NCBI GenBank assembly: GCA_035610365.1
Contig: CM069435.1
Location: 66,089,389 to 66,153,388 of the forward strand
Direction of reading: 5' to 3'
Source of the DNA: Aquatica leii
Taxonomy: Eukaryota; Arthropoda; Insecta; Coleoptera; Lampyridae
Length of the DNA: 64,000 bases
Shown: positions 1-10,118 of the stretch, piece after piece
Numbering within the stretch: the stretch's first letter is position 1
Layout: the number at the start of each line of letters is the position of its first letter
Made by a program: the position numbers and the translations under genes
The notes under the pieces: model-generated
Database searches by the model: none
The model's input: only the letters and a program-made list of their open reading frames with translations
Told to the model about the DNA's origin: nothing

Positions 1-139
1 TGCCGGTCTCTCACCGGATGTCGTCTACTCAATACAAAGTGACCAACGAATCCGATAGATGGCGTCAAGAAATATAAAAGTAATTTTTAATTAAACAGAT
101 ATACAGGGTAATGCATTATTTAAATCTATGCACGTAACA
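1..139 (-). repeat. 3' LTR of outer gypsy element (partial)
   Basis: Matches 21634-21774 almost base for base and ends in GTAACA, the conserved LTR terminus of this family on the plus strand. The rest lies beyond the window start. Confidence 0.88.
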
Positions 140-155
140 GAATTCCCCCCCCCCC
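140..155 (-). other. Polypurine tract of outer gypsy element
   Basis: On the minus strand a run of 11 G followed by AATTC directly precedes the 3' LTR (TGTTACGTGC...). This is the usual position for plus-strand DNA priming. The same feature, with 7 G, lies beside the 3' LTR of the inner element. Confidence 0.7.
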
Positions 156-567
156 AGCAAGATAAAAGCGTGGAGCGGAGATAACGAAACAAAAGCTAAA
201 ATGAAGACAGAAATTTAAGCATACGCCAAGGATAGAACCCTTAAATCCAAAACCAACCCAAAGCCAAGAAACCCAACCCCGTGTAATCTCATCAGATTAC
301 CACAAATACAGAAGAGACAGAGGTTTTCCAGAATCTTAAGAATGCCGACAACCAAAACTGTAACAGAAGCGCACGAAGCGAAAGGTATCTCCAAGAAACC
401 AAGAGTAATTTGATCTAAAAGCAAAGAAGAATACCAACCCGGTTTACTAATTTCCGAAGCGCATAAGGCGATACCAAAAAGTAAGGTACAAACAATCAGT
501 AACCCAATACAGTAAGGACGTAAGTATCAAAAGAATTCCAGAGAAAAGAAAAGAATATAGGAAAGGT
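156..567 (-). other. Outer gypsy 3' noncoding segment
   Basis: A-rich on the plus strand. It resembles 6194-6600 of the inner element (shared blocks such as the cagcaagataaaagcgtgg stretch). No credible ORF. The last four bases, AGGT (564-567), are the left copy of the inner element's target duplication. Confidence 0.6.
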
Positions 568-1443
568 TGTTACAAGTTTTAGCTGGTTACGAACCTGCAC
601 GGCCAACTCTCAACAGTCGGAGAGGGGGTAGGTCTTCTAGAAATATATATATAAGGTAATTAAGGGCGCCAGAGCCTGTCCGAAGTAAGTTTCTGCCTGC
701 TCACAGCAGAAATGGTAATAAACTTGTAACTATGATGTTAAGTTCGTAACTGCTGAAAGAAACGACTAAAATGGAAAAGAAACTCGATCATTAACAACAA
801 TGGTACTTTAATTCCTCTATAAAAATAAATGTAGTAACAATTAAGTAGTTCAATATAAGTCCGTGCTGCAGAGAATATAGAACAGAGAATAGCAGCAGGA
901 TTGGCAACTTACACTACACAAGTGCAGAACATGGCTACGAATAATTCGCAGTAAATATCATTTACATAACTAGAAATATGGTAGTAACGACAATAAGGCA
1001 AAATAATTAGTATAACCTTAACATTAAATTATCACAATAAATAAGCATAAACAGCATACGTAGTATAAGCAAATTTACTAACTAAAGATATTACCATTAC
1101 GATAATCAGTACGAAGTTATGATGATTGTAAGTTTCGTGAGAAACCTCGTTGACGACGAAAGAAAATTTATAAAAAAAAACTTACCACCAACACAGGTGT
1201 TCCTTTTATGCGGAGGAAGCGCTCCCTTCGACACGTGCCCTGTAATTAATTTTAATTGCAAATCGTGTCAACCTAATAGCTCACGAAATCGAAATCTACA
1301 AAGTCATTACGTAAATTGTAAAATGTAAATAAATAAATAATAAATAAATTCTTTATTTGTCCAGTGGACCATTGACAAATGGTATAAGACAAGTCAAAAT
1401 TTAACTTAAATAATTTTCATGCCTTTATTCTAATAACTAAACA

Positions 1444-4344
1444 CTATTTTAAATTAAATGTAAAACTGAAATACTCTTCTAGTGAGTAAAAAGCATTAGT
1501 AACTAACAATTGTTTAATTTCTTTTTTAAAGTTTATTACTTTTACAGGATTCTTAAGCCTGAGTGGAAGCGCATTATATAACAAAGCACCAATGTAGTAC
1601 GGATTGTTTCTAAATAATGTTAGCCGATGTATTTCGTACTTAAAGTTATTTCCATGTCTAGTTTGATATAAATGATGCTGATTCAGTGCACAAAACTTAC
1701 TCCTATTACTATTAACAAAACTTAAAATTTCTAATATGTAGATACAACATAAAGTTAAAACTTTGTATTTTTTGAACACTTCTCTGCACGTTGTATTACT
1801 TTTAGTCCTAACATAGTTCTGAGTGCTCGTTTTTGTAGTAAAAAAACACGTCGACTAAGTTTTCCATTTCCCCAGCAAATAATGCCGTATCTAATTGTTG
1901 ACTCAACGTGCGAGTGATAAAAGGTAATCGATGCATCAAAATTTACAAGTTGTTTTAATCTTTTAATCGCGTAACAGTAACTTGAAACTTTTTTACAAAT
2001 AAAATTGATGTGATTATCCCAAGTCAGAGAAATGTCCATATGAACTCCAAGTAATTTGTGTACACTTACTTGTTCTACATTTTTATTATTAATATTTAAC
2101 AGAGAGCTGACGTTATACTGACTTTGTTTTGTAAAAAACTGCATGCTGTATGTTTTTGTTTGATTAAAAACTAGCTTATTGTAACTTAAATACAGATTTA
2201 GGCTTTTTAGATTTTGCTTAAGATCCATTAGAACATTATTCATGTTATCATTGGCTGAAAGTAAAGTTATATCGTCGGCAAAACAAGTAAACTTACATGA
2301 CAAAAAGAGATTAATATCATTAACATAAAGTAAAAACAGTAAAGGACCTAATACACTGCCCTGAGGAACGCCTATTTCTAAACTACTTAATTGAGAATTT
2401 GCTCCTTTAAAAGCAACAAATTGTTTTCTAAAAGATAAATAAGATTTAAGTAGATGCTTACAAACACCTCGGATACCAAAATTTTCTATTTTTGACAATA
2501 ATAAATCATAATTGACACAATCAAAAGCTTTAGATAAGTCAACAAATACCGCCATTACCTTTTTGTTTTTATCTAAATTTTTGTATATATAGTTTACAAT
2601 ATCTACTAGTGCAGTGACAGTAGATTTATGTTTTCTGAAACCATGTTGTTGTGAAATGAAAATGTTGTGTTTATCTAAAAACGTAATTATTTTTATAGAT
2701 ATAACTTTTTCGATAATTTTGGCAAATATAGATAGCAGAGCAATTGGTCTGTAATTATCAATATTATCTGGAGAACCTTTTTTAAACAGTGCTACAACTT
2801 TGGCAATTTTTAAGTTATCAGGAAATTTTGCTTGCATTAGGCACTCATTTATTATATGACATAAAGGATTTATAATGTTTTGTAAACATTGTTTAATAAT
2901 AATAGTTGAAAAATTATCTGTACCACATGAAAAAGTATTTTTTAATTTCGTTATGATATTGAATAATTCTGATTCTGTAACAGGCGACAAAAAAATAGTA
3001 TTTCTATTATGATTATACATTCTATTTCCATTAGAATTAGATTTAAAATTAGAATTAGAATTAGAATTAGGAACCGAAGTTATCTTTGAACAGATTAACT
3101 TTTGTGACGCATTCAAAAAAGAATTGTTAAAAGCACTTGCTATTTCCTGTGGATCTTCTAACTTAACGCCATCAATTAATAATGTGGACGTAGTGATACA
3201 TTTCTCTTGAGTTTTTATAGTACTGTTAATAAAGTTCCAAATAACATTTCCTTTGTTATACAAATTTGATACCTTTTTGCTTAAATACATTTTTTTTGCA
3301 GCTTTTAATAATTTTTTATATATGCGCTTGTATGCTCTATAGTAAGCCTGATCAATGTTACTGTCGCATTTCAACTTATGTAGTAGCTTTAACTTATTAC
3401 TAGACACTCTTAATCCTTTTGTTAACCACGATTTATCAGCGACTATCTTTTTTTTTAGTTATTAGTTTAAATGATAAACTGAAATAATAATTGAGTATAT
3501 TCGCAAAGTTATTGTACTTATCATTAACACACGGCTCGAGAAAAACACTTGTCCAATCTTCACGATGTAAATAAGTATTGAACAATTCGATATTTTTTTT
3601 TGGAATAACAGCGATAACTGACGTTATTATTTTGGTTTACCTTTTTGCAATTTATTTGAAATATAATCTTCTGAGCGCAATGATCAGATAGACCATTGTT
3701 AATCACTGCTTTTGTATGAATGTCTTCATTAAAGTTTGTTATAATGTAGTCAATGCTTGTTGCGCTGCAAGTAGTTATTCTTGTTGGTTGATTAAAAACC
3801 GATTCAAGTAAAAACAGTTGATGAGATCGATTAACGAGTGAGTAGTGGTACTTGATTTATCTAATAAATCAATATTGAGATCGCCACATATGATTATTTT
3901 AGAATAATGTGTAGTACTTGTTAAGATGTTTAAACAATTTTCAAAATTTACTAAAAATTCGTCACTACTTCCACTGGTAGATCTATAAATGCAAATCACA
4001 CATATTTTTTGATTACCAATTATTATTTCTACTGCAGAATATTCAGTTTGCATTTCTACACTTAGGTCAACAATATTTACTAAATTATAAGCAATATATT
4101 CGTTTTTGATTAAAATCAATGTTCCACCGTGCTCGTTTATTGATCTACAAAAAGCACTGACAATTTTATAGTTATTAAATTTAACGAACTGTAAATCCAT
4201 GGATTTAAACCAAGTTTCCGATATGCACAACACATCAACTTTTTCTACGTTCAGCAATAGTTCAAAATCTTCAATTTTATTTCTCAGACACTGGGCATTT
4301 TGATGAACAATACAAAAATTTTTAATTTTGTCGTTGATTGATTG
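1444..4344 (-). pseudogene. LINE ORF2: endonuclease-reverse transcriptase, frameshifted
   Basis: Starts immediately after the ORF1 stop in the same frame. The endonuclease part (about 4344-3640) shows the N-terminal HQNAQCLRNK block, SETW and GDLN. A 1-base shift near 3790, in a T-run, moves the rest, including the SDH motif, to another frame. The RT (3407-1755) shows NNYRPIALLS, the FVDLSKAFDCV palm motif, GVPQGSVLGPLLF and the catalytic FADD. Another shift near 1795 separates the C-terminal region (1779-1444). Catalytic residues are present, so the lesions are indels only. They could be real or errors in homopolymers. The product would nick target DNA and copy the element RNA. Confidence 0.88.
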
Positions 4345-4350
4345 CTATTG
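4336..4350 (-). promoter_or_regulatory. Candidate stop-codon readthrough site between LINE ORF1 and ORF2
   Basis: Minus-strand codons read CAA TAG CAA TCA ATC. UAG followed by CARYYA is the classical leaky context known from tobamoviruses. The reading frame after the stop is open without a break through at least 3775 and encodes the endonuclease N-terminus. Readthrough would give an ORF1-ORF2 fusion. That it occurs is inferred. Confidence 0.6.
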
Positions 4351-5568
4351 TTGGCAGTATTCAGTTTTAGCTTTAATTACCTCAATAACGCGCATATATG
4401 AAGGACATTTATTATCAATTGCGGTATGATTTGTATCCAGCGTTGTACGGTGTTTCGTATTAGCATTTATACAGTTTATGCAAGATTTTGATGTCTTAGT
4501 ACAATCTTTTAAATTGTGGTTTAAAGCACATATTGGACAAATCACTTGACTTTTTTTGCAATCTTTAGATAAATGATTAAAACCTGAGCATTTAAAACAC
4601 CGCTTAACATTGTAATTTTCTGATACATAACATCGTTTCCATCCTACAAACAAATATTTGGTATCCATTATCCTCTTATAAAGATCCGGATTTACTTCTG
4701 CAATTATACTTTGAAATTGTTTGTATTTAATACGCCGGAAAATTTTTAAATGAACATTTGGCAGGTTATGAAAATTATTTTGTGTTAAAAGTTGTTTTTG
4801 TAAATCATCATCGGACAAGTTATCATCTAATTCAACGTTGTAAATTTTTATTTGAGGGTTTCTCTTATTTGGAACTATTATCTCAAAAGAATTTCCAATT
4901 GACTTTTCTAAATTTTCCTTTACGGTATCTTTAAAATTTTCGTTAGTACAGTTAATTACAAAAAGACCACCGTCCGTGATTGTTAATTTTTTTATTCCAG
5001 GTCCTATGCAAACAGGATCAACTTTGTTTTTGAATTCCGTGATAGTAACTTTCTCATTTTTTGGTTTCAAAATAATAGCAGGTGTTATTTGTTTATTATT
5101 CTTTTGTAATATTTCACTATATGAACTCGTGCCTGTCATCTGTTGACATTCATTTAAACTAATTTTAGAATTGTCAGAGTAACCTGCAATTTGTTTATAA
5201 TTTTTGTCCGTTTCAGTTAACCTTAGTTTTAACAATTTATTTACATTGGTTAATTCCGTATTTAGCTTATAAACCAAATCCAACTCACGTTTTAGTGTTT
5301 CTTGCTTATCCTCTTTATGATTATCATAATCTTCAACATCATCTGACTTCTCTATATTTGTTAATTCACATGTTTTGCACATCCACTTGTTTTTGTTAAC
5401 ATTGATTAATTTAGAAATTAGTTCAAAACACTTTAAATGCACCGATACGATATTACAAGAAATACATTTTATAACAGATCGAATATTACAATTGCAAAAT
5501 TCACATTTACGAGAATTTCTTAAATTTCCTGATGGACAATCGTCACCGTCATCATCATCGCCCGCCAT
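4345..5568 (-). CDS. LINE ORF1: zinc-finger Gag-like RNA-binding protein
   Basis: A 407-residue intact ORF. The acidic N-terminus is followed by a PHD-like Cys/His cluster (about residues 22-68, CEFCNC...CISC...HLKCF...CKTC), a charged, probably coiled segment (about 88-120), an RRM-like basic middle region, and three CCHC-type knuckles near residues 315-375 (CFKCSGFNHLSKDC, CPICALNHNLKDC, CINC...). Such proteins package LINE RNA and accompany it to the target. The ATG at 5568 lies about 16 bases inside the element's 5' end. The stop is UAG, followed in the same frame by ORF2, which suggests a readthrough fusion. Confidence 0.85.
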   Translation of the reverse strand: MAGDDDDGDDCPSGNLRNSRKCEFCNCNIRSVIKCISCNIVSVHLKCFELISKLINVNKNKWMCKTCELTNIEKSDDVEDYDNHKEDKQETLKRELDLVYKLNTELTNVNKLLKLRLTETDKNYKQIAGYSDNSKISLNECQQMTGTSSYSEILQKNNKQITPAIILKPKNEKVTITEFKNKVDPVCIGPGIKKLTITDGGLFVINCTNENFKDTVKENLEKSIGNSFEIIVPNKRNPQIKIYNVELDDNLSDDDLQKQLLTQNNFHNLPNVHLKIFRRIKYKQFQSIIAEVNPDLYKRIMDTKYLFVGWKRCYVSENYNVKRCFKCSGFNHLSKDCKKSQVICPICALNHNLKDCTKTSKSCINCINANTKHRTTLDTNHTAIDNKCPSYMRVIEVIKAKTEYCQQ

Positions 5569-6181
5569 TTTACTTCAGTCAAAAACACAAAACACAAACC
5601 GAACGTCGGATGCTGTTATACCCTTTTCTATGATTTAATTAATTCCAACAGTAGGCCTTATTTAGAATCGTTCCAACATAATATTCGTCGAGGGTTATCT
5701 CTCGTCTTTCGGTATCGGATAGAATTCATGGGCCAGATGGAGGTAAGAATAGCCGGTGACGATACAAATATCCCACGATTGTAACGAAGTCACACAATTT
5801 CCCTGATGGGCTTTAAATTATAGCCAGAATGCCCTGATTTATTAGGTGGCACATGGGGCTAACCAAAAAGACATAAAAATTACTTTTAATTACAGAAATA
5901 AATAAAATTACTTACGCTGCGGAAGTAAATTAGTTAATTAAAGAAACTACATAATTTCCATCGTGTCCCTAACACGTGGATGATTTTAGAGAACCAACAT
6001 TCACTCACGCAGCCCGCGATATTGCCAGTTACAATGTTAAAGTTAAAATGTCGGAAAAGACACCGGATGCGCAATACAAAGTGACCAACGAACCCGATAG
6101 ATGGCGTCAAGAAATATAAAAGCAACTTTTAATTAAATTGATATACAGGGTACTACATTATTTAAATTTATGTACGTAACA

Positions 6182-6193
6182 GAATTCCCCCCC
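6182..6193 (-). other. Polypurine tract of inner gypsy element
   Basis: Minus strand reads a 7-G run then AATTC directly before the 3' LTR, as in the outer element. Confidence 0.65.
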
Positions 6194-6608
6194 AGCAAGA
6201 TAAAAGCGTGGAGCGAGAATAACGAAGACAAAAGCTAAAATGAAAATAGAAATTTAGGCATACGCCAAGGATAGAACCCTAAAATCCAAAACCAACCCCA
6301 AAACACAATAACGCCCAACCCCAGAAGAAACGTAGAGGAAAGATATTTTCTCGGTGTACTAAGCATCACCAACCAGATGTGTCCAAAAGTCGCATGAAGC
6401 GGAATGATACTTCAAAGAACCAGAAACTCAACTAACAGAATAGAAGTATCAGCACAGGTACTCGTTGGAAGTCGACAACAGTCGTTACGCTAAAAAGCCA
6501 GAAAGCAACGCAGTCCCATAGACCTTACTGATCAACAACACTAAAGTAACCCCAGAGAAAAAGAAGAATGATAGGAAAGAAAGAATACGAATCTAACCCC
6601 AAATATAA

Positions 6609-8363
6609 CCCAGATAGCACGTAAGCTTACGGCAAGTTTGCTTTTAACTTGTCATGTCAAGCTTAAAGCAAGTTTCAAACATGAAGCTTGAATTAACCTT
6701 GAATCAAACTTGAAACTTGGTTGGAAAGTTTGAAGCAAGTTTGCAAAATAAGCTTATTGCAAGTTTATTACCCAGGTAGCATGCAAGCTTACAACCAGTT
6801 TGTTTTTGACTTGGTTGTGCTTGCAATGTTAAACTTTCACTTTAACTATGAAACAAGCTTGTAATAAGCCTTGGTAATAAGCTTTAAAAAAATCGTAACA
6901 AGCTCTGCTATTATTTTGGCAACGGTGTTATCCGAAAGTTGCCGGAATGCTTCGTTAAGTAGCTATAGTCAATGTTGCCCAAGAATATTGCCCAAGTTAG
7001 TATACATTTGTACTGAATCAGCATATTTTTGCTCAAGTAAAAGTACGTCAATACTTTTGTAACTGATTTCAGTACGTTTTGTTTAAATAATAATTATAAC
7101 AAAGATTGATTTGAAAGGTAAAAAATCAGTATGTTTTTCTAAATAGCGGCAACGATGGTTGAACTTAGCCATTTTACCTTTTGTTTTTACTGTGGTTTTT
7201 ACCGTTGAATAGGCAGCTTACAATTTTTATTATGATTGTTGCGGTTTGTTGTGTAACTACTATTCTTCGAAAAAAGTAAGGTGAGTATTTATTTTAAATC
7301 CTAAATGTAAAATTAATTAAGTACACTAATCGAGTAATTCAATTTTTGTTGAGGTTATGTTATACACTTGTAAAAAACCATACTTCTTAATCTTAAATAG
7401 TATGGAATGTTTTTATCACTGATATCTATTTTCATTTTAACGGTCAATTTATATGACTACTGATCTATCGATTCTTTTATATAAATTCATAATTTTCAGT
7501 TACATATCTTGAAATTATTTTCTGTTTTATCAAATTATTTAAAAAACCCGAATGGGCATAAATATGTTTATAACCTGAAATCAAAAGTAACATATCTTAA
7601 CATTTGTTAATAATTTATATATTTTTGTATTAGTTCGATTAGTTGTATTAAATTCGACCAAATCGTTTTTCACTTATTCTATTTGTATTAACCACAGAAG
7701 AAGTAGACTAATAGCTAATAACGTAGAAAATATATCATTTTATCTACAAGTTTTTATTCAGCTATAATTAAATTTTCAATTTTGTTTTTGTATCTGGTAT
7801 TTTAATAAACGGATTCACATTTCTTCAAGGTGAACGTGCAACACATTATTAAGAAAATATACATTTACTTTTATTCCTTAGCATGTTTTTGTTCTAGTTC
7901 AATTGTTTTTTTTTCAGAAATCAAGGAAATCGATCCAATGTGGAAACTCAGTAGGAAAAACTACAATTGCTTAACGATTTCTTCATATATAGTTTATACT
8001 GTTATGTTATTCCTTTTTTAGTTTATATTATATTATCTAACGCAATGTATTTTTTTATATCTTAATCCACTTTTTTTTAGAAAATAAATTGATTCAAAAT
8101 GAAAAAAATGCTTTTTTTCAAATTTGCCCAACACGCTTCTTTCAAGCTTGTTCAACATGGTTATTTCAAGTTTGCTCAACATACTTTTTTCCAGCTTGTC
8201 TAATAAGCTTTTTTCAAGCTTTATAAAATAAGCTTGTGGTAGCGGTAACTAGTAAGCTTGAATTATGCTTGATATAAGTCTCCAGACAAGTTTGTTTCCA
8301 GTCTACATGATTGTTAAAACAAGTTTGTTTTAACCTTGTATCAAACTGACTGTGCTATCTGGG
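6609..8363. mobile_element. 1755-bp DNA element with CCCAGATAGCAC terminal inverted repeats
   Basis: Begins CCCAGATAGCAC at 6609-6620 and ends with its exact complement GTGCTATCTGGG at 8352-8363. The ends are dense in AAGCTTG-type subterminal repeats in both orientations (6620-6880 and 8120-8340). A second left-end-like sequence, CCCAGGTAGCATGCAAGCTT, starts at 6771, so the left end is partly duplicated. No transposase ORF and no clear target duplication are visible. Superfamily not recognised. Confidence 0.65.
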
Positions 8364-10118
8364 AAGTCCCCAAAGCTAACTAAGCTAACGAAGTAAAAAG
8401 AAAAAAAAGTATCTAGATGTTGCATGGTGATACGCGATTTAGAAGAAAGTCCAAAAAGAAAAACTAATGCAGTTGTGCTCAACAAGTCGTCAACAGACGA
8501 TATGAGATTCTTCCACCAATAAAACCCAACAGATCCTAAAGATCTAAGCAAAGAAAACCAATGAAGAAATCTCAAGCAAAAGAAAAGATTCTGATTAAAA
8601 GTCGACATAAGTCGTACTACCAAAGAGGCAGAGAAAAAAGAATCAGTAATCCAAGAGTCACACCAACAAAGTTACCAAAAAGCTAAACACTAAATGAGTG
8701 CCAATCCAAAAGCAATCCAAACCGCGAAACCCAAAACAAAACCAAAAGAAAGAAAGAAAAAGAAGTAAGAACCAATAAAGAAGAGAAAACTTCACTTGCC
8801 AATTGAACGTCGTGAGTCAGTGCCTGTTGTGTTAGAAGGTCACCTGGAACTTAAATGCCGAAGAACGGATTAGAATATTCCAAGAGCAAAAGAAACCCAA
8901 AGGAGAGAAATATCCTAACAGTGACTAACAACATCAAAAATGCCGACTAAGCGGAAGTACAAAGTACAAGAAGCGACGTTGCAGTCTATCCCAAGCTTCA
9001 ATCCAAAAACAACAAAACAAAACCCCACTAAATCCAATACAGCACGAAAAGTAACTGAGAAAGAAAAGAAAAAAAGAAACACAGTTGCAGTGAACACTAA
9101 AGAAAGAAGTAACTAAAAAGAAAAAAAAAGAAAGTGTTCAAGCAACAAGCCAAGATAAAAAAAAGACAAGAAAGATAAGACTAGGTATTTCTATGTCCAA
9201 CTAACCACCCAAGAGGTGAACCATAAGAAGATCAAACAGAAAAAAAAGAATTGATGTCACATAGAAAATCCCTAAGCCTAAGAAGAAAAAAATAAAAAGT
9301 AGAAAAGATAAGAGATATAGAAAGACGGAGAAAGATAAGGCTCGATGTTAATGCCTGATTCATTCTTCACCCCGTAAAAGAATGAAAAGAGAGACCACCC
9401 TACGGTGCCCAACCAACCGCCCTAAAGGGGTAAACCTTTAGGAGGAAGAAGAAGAAAGAAAGAGATGTGGCATGTAGGTGATCAACTAATCAGGAAGAAG
9501 GAACAAAATAAGAAGTAAGAAAAACAAGAAAGGAAGAAAAGAGACAGACGGAGAAAGCTAAGACAAGATGTAAGAGTCTGATTCGTTCTTCTCTCCGTAG
9601 AAGAAACGAAAGGGAGTGACCAACCCTTCAATGCCCAACCAACCGCCCTAATATAAAAAGAAAAAAAAGAAAGAGAAGAGAAAAGATATCACAGCCAGTC
9701 ATAGAGCAAGAGCGTACCAATTGCTGTCCCAAATTGGAAAGTATACTCCAAGACTTTAATGCCGACGAGCGGAATAGAAAACTCAAGAAAAGAAAAACCA
9801 AATCCAAAAGCAGAAGAGAGAATTCTATATATGACGTACCGATTCCAAAAAGGCCGACTAAGCGGATATAAATATATACAGACGGAAAGGTAGTCTGTCC
9901 TGAAGTAAGATGGAGAAGAAAGAAACCAAAACAAAAGTACTAGAAACTTAAGCAAAGAAAAGAAAATCGGTGACAGCAAAATGAGAGGAACAATTGGGTA
10001 GCACCAAGCTACAACCAACAAGATACCGACGACATATTCAAAGACTCGAACCACCAAAACCGAAAGAAAGGAACCAGAGGAATAGCAAAGGTCGAAAGTC
10101 GAAAGTCCAAAAAGTGAA
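8364..10118 (-). other. Long 3' noncoding region of inner gypsy, with recurring motif
   Basis: Lies between the only ORF and the 3' LTR. A-rich on plus. It contains repeated blocks built on GCCGACnnnGCGG (near 8939, 9761 and 9862; a weaker form near 8855) and a recurring caaccaaccgccct block (9409, 9636). The same blocks recur in the outer element (16529, 16669, 16438). No env-like ORF. Function unknown; a structured RNA element is possible. Confidence 0.5.

Larger units (their letters stand above)
1328..5584 (-). mobile_element. Jockey/CR1-like LINE inserted in gypsy 3' LTR
   Basis: A 4257-bp non-LTR retrotransposon on the minus strand. Boundaries come from the uninterrupted LTR copy, where the flanks join at 14979. 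There is no target duplication beyond one shared base. The 3' end, on the left, is a TTTA-type simple repeat tail (1328-1352). The 5' end lies about 16 bases before the ORF1 start, so the 5' UTR is very short or slightly truncated. It encodes ORF1 (zinc-finger Gag-like) and ORF2 (endonuclease, reverse transcriptase, C-terminal domain). The two are in the same frame with one UAG between them. Confidence 0.93.
568..6181 (-). repeat. 3' LTR of inner gypsy element, split by a LINE
   Basis: LTR sequence is 568-1327 and 5585-6181. The intervening 1328-5584 is a LINE. The 962-964 region is the intact empty site for the Crypton that interrupts the other LTR. Confidence 0.9.
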
